Numbered from the stretch's first letter, positions 1 through 8,536 are shown. The stretch is DNA of 64,000 nt from an uncultured Lachnospiraceae bacterium (GCA_910588535.1 CAJUOO010000004.1:17668-81667), one strand, 5' to 3'. The notes: generated from the sequence alone by a model not told the origin. Translations and numbers: made by a program.

Positions 1-572
1 CGAAACATTCCCTCTCCTGAACAGGGGGCATCAACCACAATACGGTCAAAAAATTCGGGAAAATATAAAGCAAGTCGTTCTGGTGCCTCATTTGTCACCA
101 CCGTATTGGTAAGCCCCATGCGCTCTATATTCTGAGACAGTATCTTAGCTCTCTGTGGATGAATCTCATTAGATAGGAGAAATCCTGTATTCCCCAGCTT
201 TGCACCAATATGAGAAGTCTTCCCTCCCGGAGCGGCGCACAGATCCAGCACTCTCTCACCGGGCTTTGGCATCAGTAATTCCACTACAGCCATGGCACTT
301 GGCTCCTGAATATAATAAAGTCCTGCTTCATGCAAAGGATGCTTGCCGGGATGTTCCTCTGCCCTATAATAAAATCCTGTATCACACCACTCTACCGGAG
401 ATAGATGAAAATCTACAGCCGTGTTCCATGCCCGTCCACTCAGCTTTATCGTATTGATTCGCAGCCCATATGTCCGCTCCCAACTATAGCTTTTCAGAAA
501 ATCTGAAAATTCCTCCTTAAGCTCATGCTCCATGCGCTTAAGAAATTCTTCCGGTAATTCTACCTGATGCAT
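1..572 (-). CDS. NOL1/NOP2/Sun-family rRNA cytosine-C5 methyltransferase (N-terminal part, cut by window edge)
   Basis: Reverse-strand reading from ATG at 572 gives a continuous 190-residue frame that runs off the window. It contains the SAM-binding motif DLCAAPGGKTSHIGA and the RNA m5C methyltransferase motif DAPCSGEGMF with the conserved PC dipeptide; the family uses SAM to methylate C5 of cytosine in rRNA or tRNA. AAAGGA lies about 9 nt before the ATG. The C-terminal part, where RsmF-type proteins carry a PUA-like RNA-binding domain, is outside the window, so RsmF versus RsmB-like cannot be settled. It is divergent from the prolyl-tRNA deacylase, with 63 bp between the two starts. Confidence 0.88.
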   Translation of the reverse strand, partial: MHQVELPEEFLKRMEHELKEEFSDFLKSYSWERTYGLRINTIKLSGRAWNTAVDFHLSPVEWCDTGFYYRAEEHPGKHPLHEAGLYYIQEPSAMAVVELLMPKPGERVLDLCAAPGGKTSHIGAKLGNTGFLLSNEIHPQRAKILSQNIERMGLTNTVVTNEAPERLALYFPEFFDRIVVDAPCSGEGMF

Positions 573-635
573 ATTGACGAATCCTTTCTTTCGTTCTATG
601 ATAAATGGTATTTATATATAGAAGGAGATACCATT

Positions 636-1199
636 ATGCCCACTGTCAATCCAATGCTCTATCATGCACGCCCAGAAGTAGAAACAGGGCGTCCTGCCAT
701 GGAAATCCATACCTATGATATTCTTGATAAACTTCATATCCCTTTTCTGCGCATCGATCACGATGCACTCTATACCATGAAAGATTGTTCTTATATAGAT
801 GCAATGCTTGGCACTGAAGTTTGCAAAAATCTATTTCTGTGCAACAGCCAAAAAACTTCGTTCTATCTTCTTATGATGCCCGGCACCAAAAAATTTAAAA
901 CCTCTGTTTTCTCCAAGCAAATTGGAAGCTCACGCCTCTCCTTTGCCCCTCCTGAATATATGCATGATCTTCTTGGACTAGCTCCCGGATCGGTGACAAT
1001 CCTTGGACTTATCCATGATACCAAGCATCGCGTCCGCCTCTATATGGATAAAACCATTGCAGAAAGCACCTATCTTGGCTGTCATCCATGTACCAATACA
1101 GCAAGCTTGCGGATCAAAACACAAGATATTTTTGAGAAATTCCTGCCCTTCACCGGACATACTGCAGAATTTGTTGAGCTGCCAGACGATCCTTTATAA
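636..1199 (+). CDS. Prolyl-tRNA deacylase, YbaK/ProX (PrdX-like) editing domain protein
   Basis: A 187-residue free-standing YbaK/aaRS-associated editing domain. The family hydrolyses mischarged Ala- or Cys-tRNA(Pro) in trans. Visible features are the N-terminal EIHTYDILDKLHIPFLRIDHDAL segment, the central CKNLFLCNSQKTSFYLLMMPG core with its conserved KNLF and Lys positions, and the LGLAPGSVTILGL loop typical of ProX/PrdX. The frame opens further upstream at 567, but GAAGGAGA at 621-628 sits 7 nt before ATG 636, and that ATG gives the length expected for the family. It is divergently arranged with the methyltransferase gene. Confidence 0.88.
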   Translation: MPTVNPMLYHARPEVETGRPAMEIHTYDILDKLHIPFLRIDHDALYTMKDCSYIDAMLGTEVCKNLFLCNSQKTSFYLLMMPGTKKFKTSVFSKQIGSSRLSFAPPEYMHDLLGLAPGSVTILGLIHDTKHRVRLYMDKTIAESTYLGCHPCTNTASLRIKTQDIFEKFLPFTGHTAEFVELPDDPL

Positions 1200-1210
1200 A
1201 CTTCCTGTTT

Positions 1211-1882
1211 TTATTCCTGTTTCTGCGCAATCTCACCTTGTTTTTTATAAATACTGTTCTGCGCAATCACACCGCGAACCATGGAGAGCGGATATATATT
1301 GACATTTCTTCCCACCACGGTTCCGGGATTTAACACGGTGCCACAGCCAACCTCCACATAATCACCGAGCATCGCACCAAATTTTTTCATGCCCGTTTCC
1401 AGATCTCCTTCTGGTGTATGCAATACCACCAGTTTCTTGTCTGATTTCACATTTGAAGTAATGGAGCCTGCTCCCATATGAGAACAATAACCTAAGATGG
1501 AATCACCGACATAATTATAATGTGGCACCTGAACCTTGTTAAATAAAATTACATTCTTAAGCTCAGTAGAATTTCCCACCACAGCACCCTCACCCACAAT
1601 AGCGTTGCCGCGAATAAAAGCGCAGTGACGGATCTCAGCACCCTTGCCAATAATCGCCGGTCCATGAATCGACGCTGAGGGAGCAACATTTGCATCCTTC
1701 GCGATCCAGATATCCTCCCCCTGCTGTATGTACTCCTCCTTTGATAGCTGGCTGCCAAGCACACGGATAAATTCACCGATCTTTGGAAGAGCCTCCCACG
1801 GATATATAGTCTCACCAAGCAGCTCAGAAGCGATTGTCTGAGAAAGATCATATAAATTCACTGTCTTCATAGTATCATACAT
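1211..1882 (-). CDS. Left-handed beta-helix (hexapeptide-repeat) nucleotidyl/acyltransferase-like protein
   Basis: A 223-residue protein made almost entirely of hexapeptide repeats (IHGPAIIGKGAEIRHCAFIRGNAIVGEGAVVGNS, then a second block GDYVEVGCGTVLNPGTVVGRNVNIYPLS). It resembles the C-terminal LbH part of GlmU-type UDP-GlcNAc pyrophosphorylases and is often annotated that way in Clostridia, but it has no nucleotidyltransferase domain (no N-terminal GxGTRM loop). The catalytic role is therefore unknown; an acyltransferase or scaffold role is plausible. AAGGAG lies about 10 nt before ATG 1882. Its 3' end faces prdX, with only 11 bp between the two stops. Confidence 0.75.
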   Translation of the reverse strand: MYDTMKTVNLYDLSQTIASELLGETIYPWEALPKIGEFIRVLGSQLSKEEYIQQGEDIWIAKDANVAPSASIHGPAIIGKGAEIRHCAFIRGNAIVGEGAVVGNSTELKNVILFNKVQVPHYNYVGDSILGYCSHMGAGSITSNVKSDKKLVVLHTPEGDLETGMKKFGAMLGDYVEVGCGTVLNPGTVVGRNVNIYPLSMVRGVIAQNSIYKKQGEIAQKQE

Positions 1883-2013
1883 AGTTCTAACTCTCCTTTA
1901 TACAAATACATTTTTAAACCATTGTTTCCATATGCAATCCAATCATAACAATCAAGCAAGGCCGCTGTCAAGTATTGTTTCATAAAAAAGTACTCATCTA
2001 AATACTATTTCTC

Positions 2014-2041
2014 TTGCGTTTTTTCACTGATATGATATAAT
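2014..2041 (+). promoter_or_regulatory. Sigma-A type promoter for nrdG
   Basis: TTGCGT at 2014-2019 and TATAAT at 2036-2041 with a 16-bp spacer. Transcription would start near 2048, leaving a leader of about 165 nt before nrdG. Confidence 0.6.
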
Positions 2042-2047
2042 CATAGA

Positions 2048-2213
2048 AATGCAATCTTCCCTGTAGTCAAAAACCTCGCTGCAAGCAACAGGGCATTAAA
2101 TTTGTAACGCTCCAAGAGGCAGAATATTTGATCCTCGCTGCAGTCGCCATATAACTGCAAGAGTCACTTGGCTCGTTGCTCGCGGGAATTAACCAGAAAA
2201 TGAGGACTACCCC
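2048..2213 (+). promoter_or_regulatory. Hairpin-rich 5' leader of nrdG
   Basis: Between the promoter and nrdG there is no open frame but several self-complementary blocks in a row: CCCTGT (2059-2064) with ACAGGG (2088-2093); GAGG with CCTC around 2115-2135; TGCAGT with ACTGCA around 2140-2160; then a GC-rich tract ending in GCTCGTTGCTCGCGGGAATT. I do not recognise a known riboswitch class. It may be a regulatory leader or the remains of a dispersed intergenic repeat. Confidence 0.35.
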
Positions 2214-2744
2214 ATGTATTATGCCGAGATAAAAAAACATGATATCGCCAACGGAACTGGTATCCGTGTCTCTTTGTTCGTGAGTGGATGTACACATCAC
2301 TGCAAGAACTGTTTTAATCAGGAGACATGGGATTTTCACTATGGAAGAGAATTTACTGACACAACTACTGAAGAAATCCTTGATGCACTTAAGCCTTCCT
2401 ATATCGCTGGTCTAAGTATACTTGGCGGGGAGCCATTTGAGCACATCAATCAGCAGGGGCTTCTTCCTCTTCTCAGAAAAGTGAAAAAGACATATCCTCA
2501 AAAGAATATTTGGTGCTACACCGGATATCTCTATGATCGCGATATTATCGGGGAGATGTGCCACAAATGGGAAGAGACAAGAGAGATTCTCTCTTATATC
2601 GACATTCTGATTGATGGAGAATTTATAGAAGAGCTGAAGCAGGCAAATCTGCTCTTTCGTGGCTCTGCTAATCAGCGATCCATTCTGGTACAGGAATCCT
2701 TACAATCAAATTCTATCGTTCTTTGGACACCGCCAGATGAATAA
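2214..2744 (+). CDS. nrdG: Anaerobic ribonucleoside-triphosphate reductase activating protein NrdG
   Basis: A 176-residue radical-SAM activase that installs the glycyl radical on NrdD for oxygen-independent dNTP synthesis. The CxxxCxxC iron-sulfur motif is visible as CTHHCKNC near residues 26-33, preceded by the family-typical NGTGIRVSLFVSGC; the LGGEPFEH motif follows near residue 80. Length is normal for NrdG. TGAGGA at 2201-2206 sits 7 nt before ATG 2214. Its partner nrdD is not adjacent in this window, which is unusual because the pair is commonly linked. A terminator follows. Confidence 0.95.
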   Translation: MYYAEIKKHDIANGTGIRVSLFVSGCTHHCKNCFNQETWDFHYGREFTDTTTEEILDALKPSYIAGLSILGGEPFEHINQQGLLPLLRKVKKTYPQKNIWCYTGYLYDRDIIGEMCHKWEETREILSYIDILIDGEFIEELKQANLLFRGSANQRSILVQESLQSNSIVLWTPPDE

Positions 2745-2763
2745 TTTCAGCACACATTTTACG

Positions 2764-2798
2764 GAGACAGCCGTGTTTTCACAGATGTCTCTTTCTTT
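2764..2798 (+). terminator. Rho-independent terminator after nrdG
   Basis: GAGACA (2764-2769) pairs with TGTCTC (2786-2791), with a GTG/CAC inner pair, followed by TTTCTTT. Confidence 0.65.
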
Positions 2799-2850
2799 AT
2801 GCACACAAGATATAAAAGCAAATAGATAAAGCACAGAAATGGAGAGTATT

Positions 2851-3297
2851 ATGTTAAAAGGACCTGTTCATATTAAAAAATTAAAGGAAAATGCTATTCT
2901 TCCCACTTATGGTACAGAATTTTCTGCCGGCGCCGATCTGTACGCCTGTATTTCTGAGCCTGTCACTCTGAATCCGGGAGAGACTATCCTGATTCATACT
3001 GGAATAGCCATGGAGATACCAGAAGGCTTAGTAGGTCTTATCTATGCAAGGAGCAGCCTTGCAGTAAAGAGCGGGCTGGCCCCTGCCAACAAGGTAAGTG
3101 TGATTGACTCTGATTATAGGGGGGAACTTATGATCCCCATTCACAATCACTCACCACACAATCAGATCATTGAACCTGCTGAGCGGATTGCGCAGATTAT
3201 CTTTACCCCATATTATATGGCACAATTTGAGGAAGTTGAGGAGCTGCCAGACACTGCTCGCGGCACAGGCGGCTTTGGTTCTACCGGAAAGTATTAG
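2851..3297 (+). CDS. dut: Deoxyuridine 5'-triphosphate nucleotidohydrolase (dUTPase)
   Basis: Trimeric dUTPase hydrolysing dUTP to dUMP and pyrophosphate. All five family motifs are visible in order: AGADLYA, ARSSLA, KVSVIDSDYRGE, AERIAQ, and the C-terminal P-loop-like RGTGGFGSTG. The frame also has an ATG at 2839, but GGAGAG at 2841-2846 favours ATG 2851 (starting MLKGPVH), giving 148 residues, normal for the family. Together with nrdG and pyrBI it forms a nucleotide-metabolism cluster. Confidence 0.95.
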   Translation: MLKGPVHIKKLKENAILPTYGTEFSAGADLYACISEPVTLNPGETILIHTGIAMEIPEGLVGLIYARSSLAVKSGLAPANKVSVIDSDYRGELMIPIHNHSPHNQIIEPAERIAQIIFTPYYMAQFEEVEELPDTARGTGGFGSTGKY

Positions 3298-3355
3298 AAT
3301 TTGATTCCAACTGTGTGATTCACACAGATGAAAATAAATTTATGGAGGCAAAACT

Positions 3356-4276
3356 ATGAGACATTTATTAAACCCATTGGATTTCTCTGTGGAAGAGCTT
3401 AATGAGCTGATGGATGTGGCACTGGATATCAGCAAGCATCCCGACCAGTACTCTGAGTGCTGCAAAGGAAAAAAGATTGCCACTCTCTTCTATGAACCGA
3501 GTACCCGAACACGCTTAAGCTTTGAAGCCGCCATGCTCAATCTCGGAGGCAGTGTCCTTGGCTTTTCTTCTGCCGCATCAAGCTCAGCTTCCAAGGGTGA
3601 AAGTGTTGCTGACACCATACGTATGGTTTCCTGCTATGCAGATATCTGTGCTATGCGCCATCCAAAGGAAGGTGCGCCGTTAGTCGCTTCCCTTCACTCC
3701 TCCATTCCTGTTATCAACGCGGGAGACGGCGGACATCAGCACCCGACACAAACTCTCACCGATCTGATGACCATTCGCACCTTGAAAGGACGCCTTGACC
3801 ATATCACCATAGGTCTTTGCGGGGATCTGAAATTCGGACGAACCGTACATTCCCTGATCAACGCGCTGGTGCGCTACGAAAATGTCCGTTTTGTCCTTAT
3901 CTCTCCCAATGAGCTGCGTATACCAGATTATATCCGTCAAGAGGTACTCTCCGACAATCACGCTGAATTTAAGGAGGTAACACAACTTGAGGAGGTTATG
4001 TCAGAACTTGATATTCTTTATATGACCCGCGTGCAGAGAGAGCGCTTCTTTAATGAAGAAGAATATATACGCATGAAAGATTGTTATATTCTCGATGCCA
4101 AGAAAATGGAACTTGCCAGATCGGACATGCTGGTGCTTCACCCCCTTCCCCGCGTCAATGAGATCTCTGTGGAGGTTGACAAGGACCCACGCGCAAAATA
4201 TTTTGAGCAGGTGCAATTTGGCGTCTATATCCGCATGGCATTGATTCTTAAATTATTAGAGGAGGCAAGTAAATAA
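3356..4276 (+). CDS. pyrB: Aspartate carbamoyltransferase catalytic subunit
   Basis: A 306-residue catalytic chain that condenses carbamoyl phosphate with aspartate in de novo pyrimidine synthesis. The carbamoyl-phosphate motif FYEPSTRTRLSFE is at about residues 44-56, the HPTQ loop near 130, the MTRVQRER segment near 225, and HPLPRV near 262. ATGGAGG lies just before the ATG. A short hairpin CTGTGTG-ATT-CACACAG lies at 3311-3327 in the dut-pyrB gap, but no PyrR-type attenuator is apparent. The stop overlaps the pyrI start by one base, implying translational coupling. Confidence 0.97.
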   Translation: MRHLLNPLDFSVEELNELMDVALDISKHPDQYSECCKGKKIATLFYEPSTRTRLSFEAAMLNLGGSVLGFSSAASSSASKGESVADTIRMVSCYADICAMRHPKEGAPLVASLHSSIPVINAGDGGHQHPTQTLTDLMTIRTLKGRLDHITIGLCGDLKFGRTVHSLINALVRYENVRFVLISPNELRIPDYIRQEVLSDNHAEFKEVTQLEEVMSELDILYMTRVQRERFFNEEEYIRMKDCYILDAKKMELARSDMLVLHPLPRVNEISVEVDKDPRAKYFEQVQFGVYIRMALILKLLEEASK

Positions 4277-4698
4277 TGTTAAACGTCGGAAAATTAAATG
4301 AAGGAGTAGTCCTCGATCATATTAAAGCTGGAAAGGCGATGGATATCTATCGCGATCTAAAGCTTGACAAGATTGATAACTGCGTTGCCATTATCAAAAA
4401 TGCCAGAAGCAACAAGATGGGCAAAAAAGATATTATAAAAATAGAGACCTCCATTGACAGCATTGATCTTGATATTCTTGGTTTTATCGATCATAATATC
4501 ACAGTTAATATTATTAAGGACGGCGAGATTGTCAGAAAGAAGGAGCTCGCCCTTCCAAAGAAGATTGTCAATGTGATAAAATGCAAAAATCCGCGCTGCA
4601 TTACCTCCATCGAGCAGGAGCTTGAACAAGTTTTTGTTCTCACCAATAAAGAAAAAGCGGTTTACCGCTGTAGATACTGCGAAGAAAAATACGATTAA
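4276..4698 (+). CDS. pyrI: Aspartate carbamoyltransferase regulatory subunit
   Basis: A 140-residue regulatory chain that binds nucleotide effectors and assembles catalytic trimers. The N-terminal allosteric domain begins LNEGVVLDHIKAGKAMDIY. The C-terminal zinc domain has four cysteines in the CKNPRC...YRCRYC arrangement. It starts on the last base of the pyrB stop codon (TAATG). PyrI occurs in enterics, archaea and many Clostridia but not in Bacillus, which supports a clostridial host. Confidence 0.97.
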   Translation: MLNVGKLNEGVVLDHIKAGKAMDIYRDLKLDKIDNCVAIIKNARSNKMGKKDIIKIETSIDSIDLDILGFIDHNITVNIIKDGEIVRKKELALPKKIVNVIKCKNPRCITSIEQELEQVFVLTNKEKAVYRCRYCEEKYD

Positions 4699-4710
4699 GG
4701 AGTACTTTTC

Positions 4711-5526
4711 ATGAAATATCAAATGCTGGTACTGGATATAGACGGCACCTTAACCACATCAGATAAATCTATTTCACCTGCCACCAAGGAGGCACTGCTT
4801 AAGCTGCAAAAAGATGGCATCTATGTAGTGCTCGCTTCCGGTCGACCCACAGCGGGAATCCTGCCCTATGCCAAGGCTCTTCGGCTGCACGAATACGGAA
4901 ATTATATTTTATCCTTTAACGGCGCAAAAATCCTAAATATGAAGACAAATGCCGTTATCTATGATAAAACACTTCCTCCCAGCGTGATCCCTATTCTCTA
5001 TAAAGAAGCATGTGACTCCCATATCGGATTAATCAGCTATGAGGGAAATGACGCGATCGCCGCCACTCCCATCGATCACTATATGGAATATGAAGCTCGC
5101 ATTAACCAGATTGCAATTCGGCAGGTGCCCGATTTCCCAAGTTATATCACATTTCCGGTAAATAAGTGTCTGATGACCGGCGACCCAGAAACACTTATCC
5201 CTGTAGAAAAACGATTGAAAAACCACTTTCATGGTCTGCTGAGCATCTACCGCTCTGAGCCTTATTTTCTGGAAATTATGCCACAGAATATTGATAAAGC
5301 CGCCTCCCTTCAACGCCTGTTAGGAGCTCTCGGCTTAAAGCAGGAGCAGATGATCTGTTGTGGAGATGGTTTTAACGATATAACCATGATAGAATTTGCC
5401 GGACTTGGCGTCGCCATGGCTAATGCACAGGAGGTCGTCAAAAAATCTGCCGATTATATCACAAGCTCCAACAACGAAGACGGCATTGTCGCCGTTATCA
5501 GAAAATTTCTAAATGGTAATGAATAG
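4711..5526 (+). CDS. Cof-type HAD-IIB family phosphatase
   Basis: A 271-residue HAD hydrolase. Motif I is LDIDGTLTTSDKSIS (residues 7-21) with both catalytic aspartates; motif II is VLASGRP near 45; the Lys of motif III lies around 195; motif IV is CCGDGFNDITMIEFAGLGVAMANA near 215-238. The C2b cap lies between motifs II and III. Family members dephosphorylate sugar phosphates or nucleotides; the substrate cannot be predicted. It is 12 bp after pyrI, with GGAG before the ATG, so it is probably part of the pyrBI transcript. Confidence 0.88.
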   Translation: MKYQMLVLDIDGTLTTSDKSISPATKEALLKLQKDGIYVVLASGRPTAGILPYAKALRLHEYGNYILSFNGAKILNMKTNAVIYDKTLPPSVIPILYKEACDSHIGLISYEGNDAIAATPIDHYMEYEARINQIAIRQVPDFPSYITFPVNKCLMTGDPETLIPVEKRLKNHFHGLLSIYRSEPYFLEIMPQNIDKAASLQRLLGALGLKQEQMICCGDGFNDITMIEFAGLGVAMANAQEVVKKSADYITSSNNEDGIVAVIRKFLNGNE

Positions 5527-5565
5527 ACATACAAATTTACTTTCCACTGTGTAGCACTGTACACA

Positions 5566-5604
5566 AAAAGGTCCACACAGAAAAACTAGCTATGTGGACC
5601 TTTT
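5566..5604. terminator. Bidirectional terminator between convergent genes
   Basis: AAAAGGTCCACA (5566-5577) pairs perfectly with TGTGGACCTTTT (5593-5604). It serves the HAD gene on the plus strand and the GDPD gene on the minus strand. Confidence 0.85.
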
Positions 5605-5631
5605 GTCAAGTGATATCTATATCAAAATACT

Positions 5632-7431
5632 TTAGTCTAATACTGTCATCAGAAATTCAAAGAAATTCTCTGTATCTTCCTCCCTATATAATATCTCCCT
5701 CACCAAAACCGGATAATCTGTAATAATATTATCCACATGCAAATATTTCATTCTCTCTATCTCTGTCTTGGTATTCACAGTCCAAGCGTGAATCTCACGC
5801 CCTGTCTCATGAATCTGGGTAATATTTTTCTCATTGAGCAAAGAAGAACTGATGCTGAAAAAATCCACTCTTTCATTTTGAGAAAAATCCCCATAGGCAG
5901 TAGAAAGGATATACCCTATCTTACTCTTTTCGTCAAGCTCCTTCATCTGCTCCAAAAAAGGGAGGCTTGTCGATGTATAGACACATTGATTTTCCATATT
6001 ATATTCTCTGACAAGATCGGATACTTTATAGGGCAGCTCGTCATCATGCCCGTTATTTTTCAGTTCTATATTTAAATTTACTTTGTCCTTACAGTACTCC
6101 AATACCTCACGGAGCGTTGGGACATAAGCCCTTTCATGTCCCGGCATATACGCGGCGGCATTCAGCTTCTTAATCTCCTCCAATGTCATATTCCATGGAC
6201 TTCTGCCATCATTGCAGGTTCGTTTAAAATTTTTGTCATGCAGCAGTATGACCTCTCCATCTTTGCTTAGCTGTACATCAATCTCCACATAATCTGCCAT
6301 CTGCTCTATCGCAAGCTGCACGGCAAAAAGCGTGTTCTCCGGCGCTTCCATAGAACTTCCGCGATGTGCCGTTATCTCCGTCTCCACCAGCACATTTTTT
6401 GCAAGCTGGATGCCATTTTCTACCACATCATAGAGAAAAGCAAAAAATATTAATACAGACAGCACGATCAATGCCCTTCTCGTCTTCTTTCCTCTCCTGC
6501 TCCTCTGCTTCTCCTCAGATACCAAAAGCTCCGGGGCAAGCCCTGCCTCGTCCCGGTAGGTATAATACAGCCCAGTAAGAAGCGCCATGTTGCACACTCC
6601 ATTCACTATGCTCGCCATTCCTAAAGCTGCTATCTCCAACCAATTATATGCTGTCAGATATAAGGCAAGTGCGATGGTCTTGCTGACAAAAAAATAGATT
6701 ATCACCGCTGACAAAAAAGCAAGCGCCAACAACACTAACCGAAATATTCCATATAAAATAATATTTAAGCAAAATAAGTAAAGCACTGCATGAATGGTAT
6801 GGCGCGAGACAAGGCGAAAACTCTCTTTCAAAGCCTCCTTTCCCTCTCTCTGATTTAACAGACCAAAATGCACAGTAAATAATCCCGGCAAAAATACAAA
6901 GACTGCGACCACAGCAAGAAATACTATCGTCCCACTCCATCTCGTACTTTTTCCAATTCCTTCCACAATATCATTGAGCAACTTAATATGTGTGACACTT
7001 TTTATTAACAGCACATATTGGAATACAAGCTGCAGCAATAAATTAAAGCCAATGCAGTAAAAATTCTTCACCTTTAAATAATAGCGGCATCTAATTATCC
7101 CACGGACAAAAATTCGGTTTGTCGTAAGCCTCTCACACTTCTCTCCTGCCTGAAATGCTGCAAGCAGCGCAGATGTCTCCACAAGAAGAAACAAAATCCC
7201 CACGCCTAAAATCACCAGCATAACAAGCACAGTGACAGGCTTAACCAAAAACATCCCTATATTTTTTGTAGTCAGGTAGCTGTAGCCAGAATATTGAATG
7301 GCAAGAGCCATGCCTCTTGTAAACAATGACAAAAACATGACACCTGTTGTCAAACGGTAAAGAATTTCAAATAAGAATATTTCTTTTAGATTAATTCCCA
7401 GAATCTGTATTGTTCTTTTTATTATTTTCAT
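5632..7431 (-). CDS. Membrane-anchored glycerophosphodiester phosphodiesterase
   Basis: About 599 residues. The N-terminal half holds multiple membrane segments (the GDPD-associated membrane domain seen in Firmicutes). From about residue 340 comes a complete GDPD TIM barrel: ITAHRGSSMEAPENTLFA (catalytic HRG and EN), YVEIDVQLSKDGEVILLHD (metal-binding E, D and catalytic H), NIELK, and HAWTVNT near the C-terminus. It hydrolyses glycerophosphodiesters to glycerol 3-phosphate and an alcohol. The frame also opens at a GTG at 7446; neither start has a strong Shine-Dalgarno, and ATG 7431 is preferred. It begins only about 20-35 nt downstream of the RNase P RNA on the same strand. Confidence 0.9.
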   Translation of the reverse strand: MKIIKRTIQILGINLKEIFLFEILYRLTTGVMFLSLFTRGMALAIQYSGYSYLTTKNIGMFLVKPVTVLVMLVILGVGILFLLVETSALLAAFQAGEKCERLTTNRIFVRGIIRCRYYLKVKNFYCIGFNLLLQLVFQYVLLIKSVTHIKLLNDIVEGIGKSTRWSGTIVFLAVVAVFVFLPGLFTVHFGLLNQREGKEALKESFRLVSRHTIHAVLYLFCLNIILYGIFRLVLLALAFLSAVIIYFFVSKTIALALYLTAYNWLEIAALGMASIVNGVCNMALLTGLYYTYRDEAGLAPELLVSEEKQRSRRGKKTRRALIVLSVLIFFAFLYDVVENGIQLAKNVLVETEITAHRGSSMEAPENTLFAVQLAIEQMADYVEIDVQLSKDGEVILLHDKNFKRTCNDGRSPWNMTLEEIKKLNAAAYMPGHERAYVPTLREVLEYCKDKVNLNIELKNNGHDDELPYKVSDLVREYNMENQCVYTSTSLPFLEQMKELDEKSKIGYILSTAYGDFSQNERVDFFSISSSLLNEKNITQIHETGREIHAWTVNTKTEIERMKYLHVDNIITDYPVLVREILYREEDTENFFEFLMTVLD

Positions 7432-7465
7432 TATGCTATATCTCACACAATCTGTAACTATTACA

Positions 7466-7826
7466 TGAGCAGGAGCGTAAGCCGGGTTCTGTTTTCCTGA
7501 TGATCATCTATCTAGGCCCGCTGTTGCCAGCAGGCTCAAGCGACCTACCCGAAGACACGACGGGCAGCCGTATCGCCTTCTGTTCGGTCTTGCTTCGGAT
7601 GGGGTTTACATATGCCCCTGCTGTCACCAACAGGGCGGTAGTCCTTTACACTGCCTTTCCACCCTTACCAGCCAGTCTTCTGTAAGAACTGACGGCGGTT
7701 TATTTCTGTTGCACTAGCCTTGGAGTCACCTCCACCGGACGTTATCCGGCATCCTGCCCTGTGAAGCCCGGACTTTCCTCACCTGCTGCCTTTCGGCATC
7801 GCAGCCGCGACCATCCGTCCTACTCA
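7466..7826 (-). ncRNA. rnpB: RNase P RNA component
   Basis: Reading the minus strand gives hallmark RNase P RNA sequences: GAGGAAAGTCCGGGCTTC and CACAGGGCAGGATGCCGGAT near the 5' end, GGTAAGGGTGGAAAGGCAG in the middle, and ACAGAACCCGGCTTACGCTC at the 3' end. This pattern is the A-type (ancestral) layout. Length is about 360 nt. It is the catalytic RNA for 5' maturation of tRNAs. A consensus promoter lies directly upstream. No clear terminator is visible before the GDPD gene. Confidence 0.95.
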
Positions 7827-7833
7827 TTCTGCT

Positions 7834-7862
7834 ATTCTAACATGAAACGAAATACTTGTAAA
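7834..7862 (-). promoter_or_regulatory. rnpB promoter
   Basis: On the minus strand TTTACA (7857-7862), a 17-bp spacer, TAGAAT (7834-7839). The predicted start near 7827 matches the 5' end of the RNA. Confidence 0.75.
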
Positions 7863-8036
7863 TAGACAATGTCATTTATTTAACACACGATTTTTATGAT
7901 ACACTCTTGTGTTTTTCTATGCCATGTTCTACAATATAGAATAGTTTCCTGCTGTTCTTTCTCGACAAAGAATCGTGTGAAATAAAAATTTCACATCCTG
8001 ATTTGTACACCTGCTAAAGCAGGCAGATGAGGGAGC

Positions 8037-8170
8037 GTGAGAAGAACTTCTAATCACTCACAGCAAAAGCTGCTTCATGAAGAAGTACTAAATCTCACAC
8101 ATGAGAATGCCTGAAATACAGCATTCTATGGATAGATTTGAGATTCCGCAAAGCGGAATCATGGGAGTTA
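8037..8170 (+). repeat. Dispersed intergenic repeat, copy 1
   Basis: The 8081-8170 stretch (AATCTCACACATGAGAATGC ... GATTTGAGATTCCGC ... ATGGGAG) matches the reverse complement of 17080-17167 at roughly four of five positions. At 8037-8060 a shorter block (CGTGAGAAGAACTTCTAA...CACTCAC) resembles the start of the same unit, as if partly duplicated. CCGC-AAA-GCGG forms a small hairpin. The rest of 7863-8222 shows no gene. Confidence 0.6.
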
Positions 8171-8222
8171 GCGTGACACAATCTACTGGATCATTACCAA
8201 CGACACAGAAATGAGGAAAACG

Positions 8223-8519
8223 ATGGCGTCAGAAACCAAATTTGAATCAAAAACAATCAGTAAACTTAAAGAACCAAAGCAATATAAAGTAGTAATGTAC
8301 AACGATGACTTTACACCTATGGATTTTGTGGTAGACATCTTAAAAACTATATTTAACAAGGGACATCAAGATGCAGTGGCGATTATGATGCAGGTGCACA
8401 AGGGAGATCGTGCGATTGTCGGACAATATTCCTATGATATTGCCATGACAAAAACACAGGAAGCGATGCATCAGGCGAGAGAGAACGGATATCCCTTTCA
8501 GGTAAAAGTAGAGTCTTAA
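8223..8519 (+). CDS. clpS: ATP-dependent Clp protease adaptor ClpS
   Basis: A 98-residue ClpS that delivers N-degron substrates to ClpA. The conserved core YKVVMYNDDFTPMDFVVDIL (with the NDD residues that grip the N-terminal residue) is followed by a helix containing VHKGDRAIVGQYSYDIAMTK. GAGGA at 8213-8217 fixes the start at ATG 8223 rather than the in-frame ATG 8211. It lies 17 bp before clpA, the usual adaptor-unfoldase pair. Confidence 0.95.
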   Translation: MASETKFESKTISKLKEPKQYKVVMYNDDFTPMDFVVDILKTIFNKGHQDAVAIMMQVHKGDRAIVGQYSYDIAMTKTQEAMHQARENGYPFQVKVES

Positions 8520-8536
8520 TATAGGAGGAACCAGAT

